A stretch of DNA of 64,000 nt from Actinomycetes bacterium (GTDB taxonomy: Bacteria; Actinomycetota; Acidimicrobiia; Acidimicrobiales; Palsa-688), in the NCBI GenBank assembly GCA_021838445.1, contig JAKCDU010000002.1, positions 1-64,000 of the forward strand, in the 5' to 3' direction. This document shows, one piece after another, positions 34,488 to 43,670 of this stretch. The position numbers were made by a program, and so were the translations under genes. Under the pieces are notes generated by a model. The model had not been told where the DNA came from. It did no database searches and worked only from the letters and a program-made list of their open reading frames with translations. Position 1 is the first letter of the stretch. Every line of letters begins with the position of its first letter.

Positions 34488-36290
34488 GTGACCTCCACCG
34501 AGCCACTCACCGGTAACCGGCGCCTGATCGACTGGGTCGACAGTTGGGCGGCGATCACCCAGCCCGATCGAGTCCTGTGGTGCGACGGCAGCGCGCAGGA
34601 GTACGACCAGCTCTGCGCCGACCTGGTGGCGAGCGGGACCTTCGAGCGTCTGTCGGATGCCAAGCGCCCCAACAGCTATTGGGCCACGTCCGACCCGGCC
34701 GACGTGGCCCGGGTGGAGGACCGCACGTTCGTCTGCTCGGCCCGAGAGGAGGACGCCGGCACGAACAACAACTGGCGCGATCCGGCCGAGATGAAGGAAC
34801 TGCTGACCGAGCTGTACCGGGGCAGCATGAGGGGCCGCACGATGTACGTGGTGCCTTTCTCCATGGGCCCGCTCGGCTCGCCCATCGCCCACATCGGGGT
34901 GGAGATCACCGACAGCGCCTACGTGGCGGCCAGCATGCGGATCATGACCCGGATGGGTCAGGGTGCTCTCGAGGTGCTCGGCGACGACGGCGAGTTCGTG
35001 CCCTGCGTCCACTCCGTCGGAGCCCCGCTGGAGCCGGGACAGCCTGACGTGGCGTGGCCGTGCAACGGTGACAACAAATACATAGTCCACTTCCCCGACA
35101 CCCGCGAAATATGGTCGTACGGCTCGGGCTACGGCGGCAACGCCCTGCTCGGCAAGAAGTGCTTCGCTCTGCGCATCGCCTCGGTCATGGCCCGCGACGA
35201 CGGGTGGCTGGCCGAGCACATGCTCATCCTCAAGCTGACCTCCCCCGGGGGTGAGGTCCGCTACGTGACCGGGGCCTTCCCGAGCGCCTGCGGCAAGACC
35301 AACCTGGCCATGCTCGTCCCAACCCTGCCCGGGTGGAAGGTCGAGACCATCGGCGACGACATCTGCTGGATGAAGTTCGGTCCCGACGGCCGCCTGTGGG
35401 CCATCAACCCCGAGTACGGCTTCTTCGGGGTGGCTCCGGGCACCAACAACAAGACCAACCTCAACGCCATGCTGACTCTCTCGGGGAACTGCATCTTCAC
35501 CAACACCGCCCGGACAGACGACGGCGATGTGTGGTGGGAAGGCATGACCGACGAGCCGCCCGCCCACCTCGTCGACTGGAAGCGCCAGGACTGGACCCCC
35601 GGATCGGGGACCCCGGCGGCCCATCCGAACGCCCGCTTCACCGCTCCCGCGGCCCAGGACCCGGCCATCGCCCCGGAGTGGGAGGACCCCGCCGGGGTGC
35701 CCATCTCGGCCATCCTCTTCGGGGGCCGCCGCTCCTCGGTCGTCCCCTTGGTGACGGAGGCCTTCGACTGGAACCACGGCGTGTTCATGGGCTCGATCAT
35801 GGCCTCGGAGACGACCGCGGCCGCGGCCGGAGCCGTCGGCAACCTGCGCCACGACCCCTTCGCCATGCTCCCCTTCTGCGGCTACAACATGGCCGACTAC
35901 TTCGCCCACTGGCTGTCGATCGGGGCCACCGCCGAGACCGACAAGCTGCCCAAGCTCTTCTACGTGAACTGGTTCCGCAAGAGCCAGGACGGGCGTTTCC
36001 TCTGGCCCGGCTACGGCGAGAACAGCCGGGTCCTCGAGTGGGTGTTCAAGCGCTGCAGCGGTGACGGTGAGGCGGTGGCCACGCCCATAGGTCTCCTCCC
36101 CACGGCCGAGGCGCTGCGCACCGACGGCCTCGACATCGATGCCGCCGACCTGACCACCCTGCTCGACGTAGACGTTGATGGATGGCGGGGAGATCTGGCG
36201 TCCATCCGCAACTACTACGAGGGACTCGGCGAGCGCATGCCGGCGGAGCTGCTCGACCAGCTCGGCGAGTTGGAGAAGCGCCTGAGTTGA
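34488..36290 (+). CDS. pckG: Phosphoenolpyruvate carboxykinase (GTP)
   Basis: GTP-dependent PEPCK interconverts oxaloacetate and PEP in gluconeogenesis. GTG start at 34488 with AAGGAGA upstream. In 600 residues: [40 protein letters not shown], the P-loop with reactive cysteine [33 protein letters not shown], and the guanine-binding [18 protein letters not shown]. Length just under the usual 605-610. The RAM-domain gene follows 38 bases downstream and may be co-transcribed. Confidence 0.97.
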   Translation: MTSTEPLTGNRRLIDWVDSWAAITQPDRVLWCDGSAQEYDQLCADLVASGTFERLSDAKRPNSYWATSDPADVARVEDRTFVCSAREEDAGTNNNWRDPAEMKELLTELYRGSMRGRTMYVVPFSMGPLGSPIAHIGVEITDSAYVAASMRIMTRMGQGALEVLGDDGEFVPCVHSVGAPLEPGQPDVAWPCNGDNKYIVHFPDTREIWSYGSGYGGNALLGKKCFALRIASVMARDDGWLAEHMLILKLTSPGGEVRYVTGAFPSACGKTNLAMLVPTLPGWKVETIGDDICWMKFGPDGRLWAINPEYGFFGVAPGTNNKTNLNAMLTLSGNCIFTNTARTDDGDVWWEGMTDEPPAHLVDWKRQDWTPGSGTPAAHPNARFTAPAAQDPAIAPEWEDPAGVPISAILFGGRRSSVVPLVTEAFDWNHGVFMGSIMASETTAAAAGAVGNLRHDPFAMLPFCGYNMADYFAHWLSIGATAETDKLPKLFYVNWFRKSQDGRFLWPGYGENSRVLEWVFKRCSGDGEAVATPIGLLPTAEALRTDGLDIDAADLTTLLDVDVDGWRGDLASIRNYYEGLGERMPAELLDQLGELEKRLS

Positions 36291-36328
36291 GCAACCCGCT
36301 CAGACCCCGGTAACGACAGGAGATCCAC

Positions 36329-36568
36329 GTGGCCGTGAACGCCTATGTCCTGATCCAGACCGAGGTGGGTAGGGCCGCGACGGTAGCGGCGCAGGCACGC
36401 GACATCCCCGGGGTGACCGCCGCCGACGACGTCACCGGGCCCTACGACGTGATCGTGAGAGCCGAGGCTGAGTCGGTGGACGACCTGGGTCGGATGATCG
36501 TCAGCCGGTTGCAGATGCTGGAGGGGATCACCCGGACTCTCACCTGCCCGGTGGTCAACCTCCAGTAG
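36329..36568 (+). CDS. Stand-alone Lrp/AsnC ligand-binding (RAM) domain protein
   Basis: A 79-residue alpha/beta protein: AYVLIQTEVGRAATVAAQAR, then VTAADDVTGPYDVIVRAEAE and MLEGITRTLTCPVV. This is the RAM effector domain of Lrp/AsnC regulators without the DNA-binding part. Such single-domain proteins (SraM type) bind amino acids or modulate full-length Lrp proteins. No Lrp partner is encoded in the window. GTG start with AGGAGATCC upstream. Confidence 0.88.
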   Translation: MAVNAYVLIQTEVGRAATVAAQARDIPGVTAADDVTGPYDVIVRAEAESVDDLGRMIVSRLQMLEGITRTLTCPVVNLQ

Positions 36569-36616
36569 CGATCGCCCGGAGTTCGGTCGGGCGGCCGTCC
36601 GGGATGCTCCAGGCGC

Positions 36617-37768
36617 CTATCTGACGGCGCCCGACTGGCGCAGCCGGGCCACTTCGTCGTCGTCGAAACCCCAGTCCAGAAGAGTCTGGTCGGTGTGCTG
36701 GCCGGGTCGGGCCGGGGGCCCCGGGTGGCCCGGAGGAGTCCGGCTGAAGCGCGGTGCCGGCGCCGGTTGGAGCATGCCCTCCACGGTGGTGAACGTGCCC
36801 CGCGCCACGTTGTGGGGGTGGGCGGCCGCCTCCTCGGGGCTGAGCACCGGGGCGAAGCAGGCGTCGCTGCCCTCCATGATGCGGGACCACTCGTCCCGGG
36901 TCCGGATCTTGACGACCTCGGCCAGGCGCTGCTTCATTTGCGGCCAGGTGGACCGGTCGTGCTGGGGCGGCAGGTCCCCGGGTAGGCCGGTCAGGCGGAC
37001 CATCTCCTCCAGGAACTGCGGCTCTATGGACCCGAGGGAGATGTAGCGCCCGTCCTTGGTCTCGTAGACGTCGTAGAACCAGGCGCCGGTGTCGAGCAGG
37101 TTGGTACCCCGCTCCCCCCACTGCCCGGCACCGCGCATCCCGTAGATCATGGTGGCGAGCAGGGCCGATCCGTCTACCATCGCCGCGTCGATCACCTGCC
37201 CCTGACCCGAGCGCGCCGCCTCGAGGATGCCGCAGACGATGCCGAACGCCAGCAGCAGCCCACCCCCGCCGAAGTCGCCGACCAGGTTGAGCGGCGGCAC
37301 CGGAGCCTCCCCCCGCCGCCCGATCATGTCGAGGGTCCCCGACAACGCCACGTAGTTGATGTCGTGCCCGGCGGTCGGGGCGTAGGGCCCATCCTGGCCC
37401 CAGCCTGTCATGCGGGCGTAGACCAGCCTCGGGTTGCGCGCCGCGCAGTCCTCGGGGCCGAGCCCCAGCCTCTCGGTCACCCCCGGGCGGTAGCCCTCTA
37501 TCAGGGCGTCAGCCGCCTCGACCAGGCGCAGCACCGTCTCGCGGCCCTCCGGGTGCTTGAGGTCCACCGCCACCGAGCGCCGCCCCCGACCGAGCAGGTC
37601 GGCCGATGGACGACGGCTCCGGCCGGTGTCGGACGGGTCGTCAACGGCCTGGACGCGGTCGACGCGTACCACCTCGGCGCCCATGTCGGACAACATCATC
37701 CCGGCGAACGGGCCCGGCCCAATGCCCGCCAGCTCGATCACCCGGTAGCCGTCTAGAGGTCCTGACAT
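36617..37768 (-). CDS. mcr: Alpha-methylacyl-CoA racemase (family III CoA-transferase fold)
   Basis: A 383-residue CaiB/BaiF-fold protein of the alpha-methylacyl-CoA racemase group, which epimerises 2-methyl-branched acyl-CoAs for beta-oxidation. The diagnostic active-site pair is visible: His in TAGHDINYVALSGTLDMIGR and Asp in LNLVGDFGGGGLLLAFGI. The Glu-region FYDVYETKDGRYISLGSIEP is also present. The N-terminus LDGYRVIELAGIGPGPFAGM is typical. ATG at 37766-37768. No other branched-chain lipid genes are adjacent. Confidence 0.88.
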   Translation of the reverse strand: MSGPLDGYRVIELAGIGPGPFAGMMLSDMGAEVVRVDRVQAVDDPSDTGRSRRPSADLLGRGRRSVAVDLKHPEGRETVLRLVEAADALIEGYRPGVTERLGLGPEDCAARNPRLVYARMTGWGQDGPYAPTAGHDINYVALSGTLDMIGRRGEAPVPPLNLVGDFGGGGLLLAFGIVCGILEAARSGQGQVIDAAMVDGSALLATMIYGMRGAGQWGERGTNLLDTGAWFYDVYETKDGRYISLGSIEPQFLEEMVRLTGLPGDLPPQHDRSTWPQMKQRLAEVVKIRTRDEWSRIMEGSDACFAPVLSPEEAAAHPHNVARGTFTTVEGMLQPAPAPRFSRTPPGHPGPPARPGQHTDQTLLDWGFDDDEVARLRQSGAVR

Positions 37769-37779
37769 GGCGTCGATAC

Positions 37780-38616
37780 TTACCCGACGCCCAGCTCGTT
37801 CGCCATTTCTCGCAGCCGCCCTAGGGCCCCGGCGGTGCGGCTGCCCCACCAGAAGAGATCCCGGCCATCCACGAACACCACAGGTCCGGCCTGCTCCAGC
37901 TCGCGGCGGTGGCGTTCGGCGAACGCGTAGGGCTCCGACGGGGCCAGAACCAGATCGGGCCGGCGCCGGGCCACCTCGTCGAGCTCCACGGTCGGATAGG
38001 GGTCGGCGGCATCAGCGAAGATGTTCTCGAAACCGGCGGCCCGCAGTAGCGACGATCCGTAGGTGGCTCCACTCACCGTCATCCACGGCCGCCGCCAGAT
38101 GGGCACGAACACCCGGAGCAGGGCACCCGACGAGGCTGTCCCCGACCCGGCCCCCAGTGCTGTTCCCGACCCGGCCCCCAGTACTGTTCCCGACCCGGCC
38201 CCCAGTACTGTTCCCGACCCGGCCCGCAGTGCTGTTCCTGACTCGTTCGGCAGGCCTGTCCCCGGCCAGTTCTGCGGGGGGCCCTCTCGGTCGGTCGCCG
38301 GGTCGGCGACGCCGACCGCGTCAGCGAGGACCCCTAGAGCAGGCCCGACGTCGCCGACAGAGCGCACCGCGGTGGCCACCACCGGGATGCCCTCAGCTGC
38401 CAGCCGGGCGGCGTCGGGGGCCCGATTCTCCTCCTCGTCCATCAGGACCACGTCGGGGGCGAGGGCCTTGATGGCCTCCATATCGGGGTTCTTGGTCCCC
38501 CCGACCAGGGCGATCCCCTCCGTCTCGCAAAAGCGCGTCACGCCCACCGGGACGACCCCCCACGCAAGGAGGGTCTCGGTGATCGACGGGACCAGGCTGA
38601 CCGCCCGCCGGCTCAC
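37780..38616 (-). CDS. BtuF-like substrate-binding-fold protein without signal peptide
   Basis: A 278-residue helical-backbone metal-receptor family protein: RAVSLVPSITETLLAWGVVP, then VTRFCETEGIALVGGTKNPD, MEAIKALAPDVVLMDEEENR and C-terminal RPDLVLAPSEPYAFAERHRREL, as in vitamin B12 or iron-siderophore-binding proteins. There is no signal peptide or lipobox, so it would be cytosolic. No ABC transporter subunits are adjacent. In the middle a Gly/Ser/Thr-rich insertion (about residues 122-158), encoded by 24-bp repeats, breaks the family alignment. GTG start overlaps the PH-domain gene stop by GTGA. Confidence 0.82.
   Translation of the reverse strand: MSRRAVSLVPSITETLLAWGVVPVGVTRFCETEGIALVGGTKNPDMEAIKALAPDVVLMDEEENRAPDAARLAAEGIPVVATAVRSVGDVGPALGVLADAVGVADPATDREGPPQNWPGTGLPNESGTALRAGSGTVLGAGSGTVLGAGSGTALGAGSGTASSGALLRVFVPIWRRPWMTVSGATYGSSLLRAAGFENIFADAADPYPTVELDEVARRRPDLVLAPSEPYAFAERHRRELEQAGPVVFVDGRDLFWWGSRTAGALGRLREMANELGVG
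38144..38239. repeat. Four 24-bp tandem repeats inside the BtuF-like gene
   Basis: Four consecutive 24-bp units (38144, 38168, 38192, 38216) differ at only a few positions. Read on the minus strand they encode an eight-residue repeat of the form AGSGTVLG. The unit length is a multiple of three, so copy-number changes would keep the frame. Confidence 0.93.
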
Positions 38617-39215
38617 AGTCGGTCCAGCAGTTCGGCCTTCTTGCGCGCGAATTCCTCATCGGTGAGCACGCCCCGGCGGCGCAACTGGTCGAGCTGGTCG
38701 ATCTGCTCGGGTATCGACGGCGACGCCACCGCGCCGTCCGGGCCGGGCCGGCCCGGCTGCATCTGGGCGTAGATCTCGTTGTGCACGGCGGCGGGGTGGG
38801 GGATGTCGCTGAACACCTCCCGGCCGTCGCGGCCAGCCGACTCGATGACGACGTCGCCGGTACCGATCAGACGCTCGAAGATCGACTGGTGGTATCCGAT
38901 GTCGGTCAGCGCGGCGAGGGGGATCTCCCGACCGGACCGGCCGAGGATGCCCTTCCGCTCGATGATGCGGCTGGACGTGACGATCAGCCGGGTCGTGGTC
39001 CACCTCAGGTAGCGGGCAACGAGCCACAGCGCCGATATCCCGAGGGCGGCCACCACGAGCCACTTGGCCCACCCCGGGGCGCTCTCGACCAGGGCCGCCA
39101 CGGCCCCGGCGATGACCGCGGCCAGGACGGCGATGGGCCCGGCCAGATACCACCAGTGGGGACGGACGTCGACCACGACGTTCTCTCCCTCAGCCAGCCT
39201 TCTCACGCCCGACAC
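38613..39215 (-). CDS. Membrane protein with bacterial PH domain and C-terminal SHOCT motif
   Basis: A 200-residue protein: two membrane helices (WWYLAGPIAVLAAVIAGAVA and WAKWLVVAALGISALWLVAR), then a bPH domain (WTTTRLIVTSSRIIERKGILG, EIPLAALTDIGYHQSIFERL, GDVVIESAGRDGREVFSDIP), and a C-terminal short helical SHOCT motif (QIDQLDQLRRRGVLTDEEFARKKAELL). Typical of YdbS-like proteins of unknown role in membrane stress. Start at GTG 39213-39215; a second GTG nine bases on is possible. Confidence 0.85.
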   Translation of the reverse strand: MSGVRRLAEGENVVVDVRPHWWYLAGPIAVLAAVIAGAVAALVESAPGWAKWLVVAALGISALWLVARYLRWTTTRLIVTSSRIIERKGILGRSGREIPLAALTDIGYHQSIFERLIGTGDVVIESAGRDGREVFSDIPHPAAVHNEIYAQMQPGRPGPDGAVASPSIPEQIDQLDQLRRRGVLTDEEFARKKAELLDRL

Positions 39216-39424
39216 GCTAACGGCGCCGCAGTAAAGGCGGCAGCCCGCTTGACTTGGAAGTGTGCCGTCGGGCACACTCCTTGGCATCGACGACTAAAAC
39301 CCGGTTGCAGCGCCGGCTGGTTGGTTCGGGGGGATCGACCGCCAGGCGCGCAACCGGGTCGTCGAGCCCGCTTCGGGCCCGACCATCCCCCAGACCGTCA
39401 CACCCGGTCCGTATCGTCAAGGCC

Positions 39425-41506
39425 ATGCTCGACGGGACAGACCTTGCCCGGCTGCTCGAAGGCCTGAGCGGCCCTCAGCGGTCGGCAGTCGTGTCCGAGG
39501 CCACCCCGTTGTGCGTCGTGGCCGCCGCCGGAGCCGGCAAGACCCGGGTGCTGACCAGGCGTATCGCCTACCGCTGCGCCACCGGCCGGGCCGGCGCCGG
39601 GCACACCCTGGCCCTCACCTTCACCCGCAAGGCAGCCGGCGAGCTCCAGCACCGGCTGGCGGCTCTCGGCCTGCGTGAGCGGGTCGCCGCCGGCACCTTC
39701 CACTCCCATGCCTCGGCCCAGCTGCAGCGGTGGTGGACCGACCGTCGCCAGGCGCCGCCCACCCTGCTCGACCGCAAGTCCCGCGTCCTGGGCCCCCTCG
39801 TCGAGGGGCGCCCCGGTCTGGGCGCGGCGCCCCTTTCGGATCTGGCGGCGGTCATCGAGTGGGCCAAGGCCCGCACCGTGGCCCCCGAGGCGTTGGAGGC
39901 GATCCTCGCCGACGGACGCTACGTGCCGGGCGGTCGGGGCCTGCCTTCGGGGGTCCGCCCGGCCGACGTGGCGGCCCTCTACCGACGCTACGAGGACGAG
40001 AAGCGCCGCCGGGGCCTGATCGACTTCGACGACCTGCTCGGTCGGTGCGCCGATGCGCTGGAGACCGACCAGGAGTTCGCCAGGGCCCAGAGATGGCGGT
40101 GGCGCCACGTCTACGTCGACGAGTTCCAGGACCTCAACCCGCTGCAGTACCGACTGCTCAGAGCCTGGCTCGGCTCGTCCCAGGACCTGTGCGTGGTCGG
40201 CGACCCCAACCAGGCCATCTACGGGTGGAACGGTGCCGATCCGGGCCTCCTCCGTTCGTTCCAGGATCACTGGCCGTCGGCTCAGATCATCCACCTCGAC
40301 GCCAACCATCGCTGCAGCGAGCCGGTGGTGAGAGCCGCGGCGGCGGTGCTGGGCCGTGAAGGAGCCCACCTGAGCGGCGTCGGTCGTGGAGGACCGGTTC
40401 CGGGTATCCACCGCTTCGACACCGAATCGGCCGAAGCCGAAGCCGTTGCCGCAGCCTTGGCGGCCGGCCACGGCGAGGGCCGCAGGTGGGGTTCGATGGC
40501 CGTGCTGGTCCGCACCAACGCCCAACTCCCGGCGTTCCAGGAGACCCTCACTGCGGCCGGGATCCCGTGGTGGTCGGCTTCATCGGCGGCCCTGCTCGAC
40601 GAGCCTGAGGTGCGCGACACCATGAGCCAGTGGCGGTCCAATGCCCGCCGCCCCCTGCGCATGGCCGTCGCCGACCTCCAAGAGGCGATGCTCGCCGACC
40701 GACGGTCCGAGGCCGGGTGCGGGGAGGGCCACGATGCCCTGGCCGCCCTGGCCGACACCGCCTGGTCCCTCCTCGGGTCGCGTCCTGAGGCCAGCGTGGG
40801 CGACTGGCTGCAGTGGCTCCCCTCCACGGTCAAGGACCGCTCGGACCGCACCGGACCCGCTGACGCCGTCACGCTGAGCAGCTTCCACCGGGCCAAGGGG
40901 CTCGAATGGGACCTGGTCTGGGTGGCCGGCGTGGAGGAGGGCCTGGTACCCATGGGCCGCTCCACGGGCAGCGCCGCCGAGAGCGAGGAGCGGCGCCTCC
41001 TCTACGTGGCCCTCACCCGGGCCGGTCGCGAGCTGCACATGTCATGGTGCGCCGCCCGCTCGTTCGGGGGGAGGCCGGTGGTCCGCCGTCCCTCCCGATG
41101 GCTGGAGGCGGTGGCCCAGGTCTGCGAGACCATGATCGCCGACGAGAGCGACCGACGGGCCGGGCCGGGAGCCGACTGGCGGTCCCGCCTCGAGGCCCAG
41201 CGTGAGGCTCTGCGCCGATCGGCCACCGAGGCCGGCCGCCCTGCGGGCCGGACCAGCCCCCCCGGCTGGCCGGACCCCGACCCCGACCTGCGCCAGACCT
41301 TGCTCGCCTGGCGCCTCGACGCGGCCCGCAACAGCGGCGTGCCTCCGGGTGTGCTCCTCCACGACGCCACCGTCGAGGCGCTGGCCTCGATACGTCCCCG
41401 CACCATGGAGCAGTTGCTCGCCATTCCCGGCTTCGGGCCGGTGAAGGCATCCCGCTACGGTCCGATACTGCTCCACCTGCTCGGCGAGCGAGCCCTCAGC
41501 GCCTGA
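39425..41506 (+). CDS. uvrD2: UvrD2-type DNA helicase with HRDC domain
   Basis: Superfamily 1 3'-5' helicase, 693 residues. Motifs: LCVVAAAGAGKTRVLTRRIA (I), LALTFTRKAAGELQHRL (Ia), VYVDEFQDLNPLQYRLLRAW (II), VVGDPNQAIYGWNGADPGLL (III), VTLSSFHRAKGLEWDLVWVA (V), EERRLLYVALTRAGRELHMS (VI). C-terminal HRDC domain around LLAWRLDAARNSGVPPGVLLH and MEQLLAIPGFGPVKASRYG. This order is that of mycobacterial UvrD2. The usual cysteine cluster between helicase and HRDC is not obvious here, which is a difference from that family. Confidence 0.93.
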   Translation: MLDGTDLARLLEGLSGPQRSAVVSEATPLCVVAAAGAGKTRVLTRRIAYRCATGRAGAGHTLALTFTRKAAGELQHRLAALGLRERVAAGTFHSHASAQLQRWWTDRRQAPPTLLDRKSRVLGPLVEGRPGLGAAPLSDLAAVIEWAKARTVAPEALEAILADGRYVPGGRGLPSGVRPADVAALYRRYEDEKRRRGLIDFDDLLGRCADALETDQEFARAQRWRWRHVYVDEFQDLNPLQYRLLRAWLGSSQDLCVVGDPNQAIYGWNGADPGLLRSFQDHWPSAQIIHLDANHRCSEPVVRAAAAVLGREGAHLSGVGRGGPVPGIHRFDTESAEAEAVAAALAAGHGEGRRWGSMAVLVRTNAQLPAFQETLTAAGIPWWSASSAALLDEPEVRDTMSQWRSNARRPLRMAVADLQEAMLADRRSEAGCGEGHDALAALADTAWSLLGSRPEASVGDWLQWLPSTVKDRSDRTGPADAVTLSSFHRAKGLEWDLVWVAGVEEGLVPMGRSTGSAAESEERRLLYVALTRAGRELHMSWCAARSFGGRPVVRRPSRWLEAVAQVCETMIADESDRRAGPGADWRSRLEAQREALRRSATEAGRPAGRTSPPGWPDPDPDLRQTLLAWRLDAARNSGVPPGVLLHDATVEALASIRPRTMEQLLAIPGFGPVKASRYGPILLHLLGERALSA

Positions 41507-41590
41507 CCGTCTTCCCGAGACGCGCCCTCCGGGATCACGGCCTGAATCGGGGCTTTCCTCGATGACCGCAAAAGAGTAGAATCTCGCTCT

Positions 41591-42016
41591 ATGAGCACGT
41601 GGTATTCGATCGAGGTCTTCGATGGGGCCACGTCCGCCTCGGTTTGGGCGGAGGCCTACCGCGACGCGTTGATGGAGACGGCGGTCACATCGGGGGCCTC
41701 GGACTGGTCCTGGCACCGCCACACCTGGGGTGTGGTCTTCGAGGTCGCCTTCGCCGACGAGCAAGCGTGGGAGGACTACGCCAACCTCCCGGTGGTACGA
41801 GCCGCCCTCGACGCCGTGCCCGACCCCCTCACCGGCCTCATCGTCTACCGGGGCCGGGGTGGAAGCAGCGGGTCGCCTTTTCCCCGCAAGCCCCGCCCTC
41901 TGGTCGGTTCCGGCTCTGCTGCGCTCCCCCTCCCGTGGATCATGAGCAGCGACGACCTTCCTGCTCTCACCCCGCTGACCCTGCCGCTGGCCATCCCGGT
42001 CGCTGCCGGCGCCTGA
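41591..42016 (+). CDS. Hypothetical protein, ferredoxin-like fold probable
   Basis: A 141-residue protein that I do not recognise. Residues 1-90 (WYSIEVFDGATSASVWAEAY, WSWHRHTWGVVFEVAFADEQ, WEDYANLPVVRAALDAVPDP) alternate strand and helix as in small alpha/beta stress or dimeric barrel proteins. The C-terminal 50 residues are Pro/Ser/Leu-rich and end in an Ala-rich tail near a duplicated 20-base segment. ATG start, weak ribosome-binding site, downstream of uvrD2 by about 85 bases. Confidence 0.6.
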   Translation: MSTWYSIEVFDGATSASVWAEAYRDALMETAVTSGASDWSWHRHTWGVVFEVAFADEQAWEDYANLPVVRAALDAVPDPLTGLIVYRGRGGSSGSPFPRKPRPLVGSGSAALPLPWIMSSDDLPALTPLTLPLAIPVAAGA

Positions 42017-42075
42017 GACTCGTCGCCGGCGCCTGAGAGACCCGGTCGCCGGTCACCATTCGGGCCGGAGCCCGG

Positions 42076-42816
42076 TCAGTTCGGTAGATGTTGAGTTTCG
42101 TCGGACGTCGGCGAGGGCCGCGGCTGTCGCTGATCGGCCAGAGCCCTGAAGGTCTCGGCTTTCATGCTTACGAACAGCCCGGTGGCTTCGGCGGTGAGCG
42201 TTTCCCCGCAGTACATGCGCCCGCTGACCAGCACCTTGCGACCACTCACGGAGTCCACGGTGCCCTCCAGCCGCAGGACGCGGTGCAGGGGGGTCGGTCG
42301 GCGGTACTTCACCGTCAAGGTGCCGGTCATGCCGGCCTGCCCGGAGAGGGACTGGGTGAGACCCAGTAGTTCGTCGAAGGCAGCCGCGATGATCCCCCCG
42401 TGGACGCAGCCGGGAGGCCCCTCGTAGGCGATGCCGAACCGGGCTCGGCCGGCGATGCTGCGGCCGTCCACCCAGACCCGCATGGGGGGAGCCAGCGGGT
42501 TAGCCAGACCCAGCAGCGGGGACCAGTCGAAGAAGGCCCGGTCCGGGCCCAGACCGGAGGCCTCAGCCGTGCCGACGTAGCCCCGCACGACCTGGCCGTG
42601 GGGCTCGAGCAGCTCCTCCACGGGGGCCAGCCGGGCCACGATCTCGCGCAACACTCCGGGCGGAGCGGATGTAGCCGTGAAGCGATCGATGATCCGCCGC
42701 AGGGCCTCCCCGGCCTGGCGGGCGGCGGCCACGTCGTCGGTGACCGGCCCCTCGACCGCCACCAGGCGCTCGGCCATCCCGGCCGCTCTCGCCTCGTCGA
42801 TCTCGAACGGCTCCAT
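42076..42816 (-). CDS. PaaI-family hotdog thioesterase
   Basis: A 246-residue protein with a C-terminal hotdog domain of the PaaI type: RARFGIAYEGPPGCVHGGII, then AAAFDELLGLTQSL and TGTLTVKYRRPTPLHRVLRL, which line the acyl-CoA site. The N-terminal 100 residues are helical and not part of the hotdog fold. Start shares one base with the xth stop (TGATG), so it is translationally coupled to exonuclease III although functionally unrelated. Confidence 0.85.
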   Translation of the reverse strand: MEPFEIDEARAAGMAERLVAVEGPVTDDVAAARQAGEALRRIIDRFTATSAPPGVLREIVARLAPVEELLEPHGQVVRGYVGTAEASGLGPDRAFFDWSPLLGLANPLAPPMRVWVDGRSIAGRARFGIAYEGPPGCVHGGIIAAAFDELLGLTQSLSGQAGMTGTLTVKYRRPTPLHRVLRLEGTVDSVSGRKVLVSGRMYCGETLTAEATGLFVSMKAETFRALADQRQPRPSPTSDETQHLPN

Positions 42817-43592
42817 CAGGCCGCCTCGACGTCGACGAAGACCGGTGCGTGATCGGACGGCTGCTTGCCCTTGCGGGCGTTGCGGTCGACCAGAGCCCAG
42901 CGCATCCGGGCAACCAGCGGTTCGGTCATGAGCACCAGATCGATGCGCATCCCCCGGTGCTCATGGAAGTCCCCGGCCCGGTAATCCCAGTAGGTGTACA
43001 GCCGGTCGTCGGGGTAGCGCCGTCGGAAGGCGTCCACCAGCCCCCACTCCTCCAGACTGATCAGCGCCTGCCGCTCCGGTTGGCTCACGTGGGTGGAACC
43101 GCTGAACGCGGCGGGGTCCCAGACGTCGGCGTCGGTGGGGGCGATGTTGAAATCTCCGCAGACGGCCACCTCACCGTCGGGACGACCCAGGGCGTCGACG
43201 TGGTCACGCAGCCGTTCGAGCCACGCCAGCTTGTAGGCGTAGTGGTCCGAGTCGAGGCTGCGACCGTTGGGTACGTACACGCTGCTCACCGTCACCCCCC
43301 CGCAGGTGGCGGTGATGATGCGGGTGTCAGGGTCAGCTTCGAGGTGGGAGGCGAACCCCGCCACTGGGTCGTCGATCCCCACCCGGGACAGGATGGCCAC
43401 CCCGTTCCACTGACCCGAGCCGTGATGGACGCTCTCGTAGCCGAGGGAGGAGAAGGCCATGTGCGGGAACGCGGCGTCGCTCAGCTTGGTCTCCTGCAGG
43501 CACAGCACGTCGGGGCGGGCGTAGCTGATCCACTCCTCGACGCGCGGCATACGCACTTTCAGTGAGTTGACGTTCCAGGTGGCGATGCGCAT
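42816..43592 (-). CDS. xth: Exodeoxyribonuclease III (AP endonuclease)
   Basis: ExoIII-family AP endonuclease for base excision repair. Start at the ATG giving MRIATWNVNSLKVRM. Catalytic residues are in LCLQETKLSD (Glu), VYVPNGRSLDSDHYAYKL, VCGDFNIAPTDADVWDPAAF (Asp/Asn), RIDLVLMTEPL and QPSDHAPVFVDV (Asp-His). 258 residues. Lies between the NYN-domain gene and the thioesterase. Confidence 0.96.
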   Translation of the reverse strand: MRIATWNVNSLKVRMPRVEEWISYARPDVLCLQETKLSDAAFPHMAFSSLGYESVHHGSGQWNGVAILSRVGIDDPVAGFASHLEADPDTRIITATCGGVTVSSVYVPNGRSLDSDHYAYKLAWLERLRDHVDALGRPDGEVAVCGDFNIAPTDADVWDPAAFSGSTHVSQPERQALISLEEWGLVDAFRRRYPDDRLYTYWDYRAGDFHEHRGMRIDLVLMTEPLVARMRWALVDRNARKGKQPSDHAPVFVDVEAA

Positions 43593-43670
43593 GACCAAGT
43601 CATCGTAGGGGCCATCCCGGAGGTGGTGACCATCTCGGGTCCGCGGGAGGCAGCTGCCAGTTCGCTGAAG

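Noticed and set aside
41985-42045. Duplicated 20-base segment at the end of the 141-aa gene
   Set aside because: Short, near-random GC-rich duplication without further copies; no functional hint.
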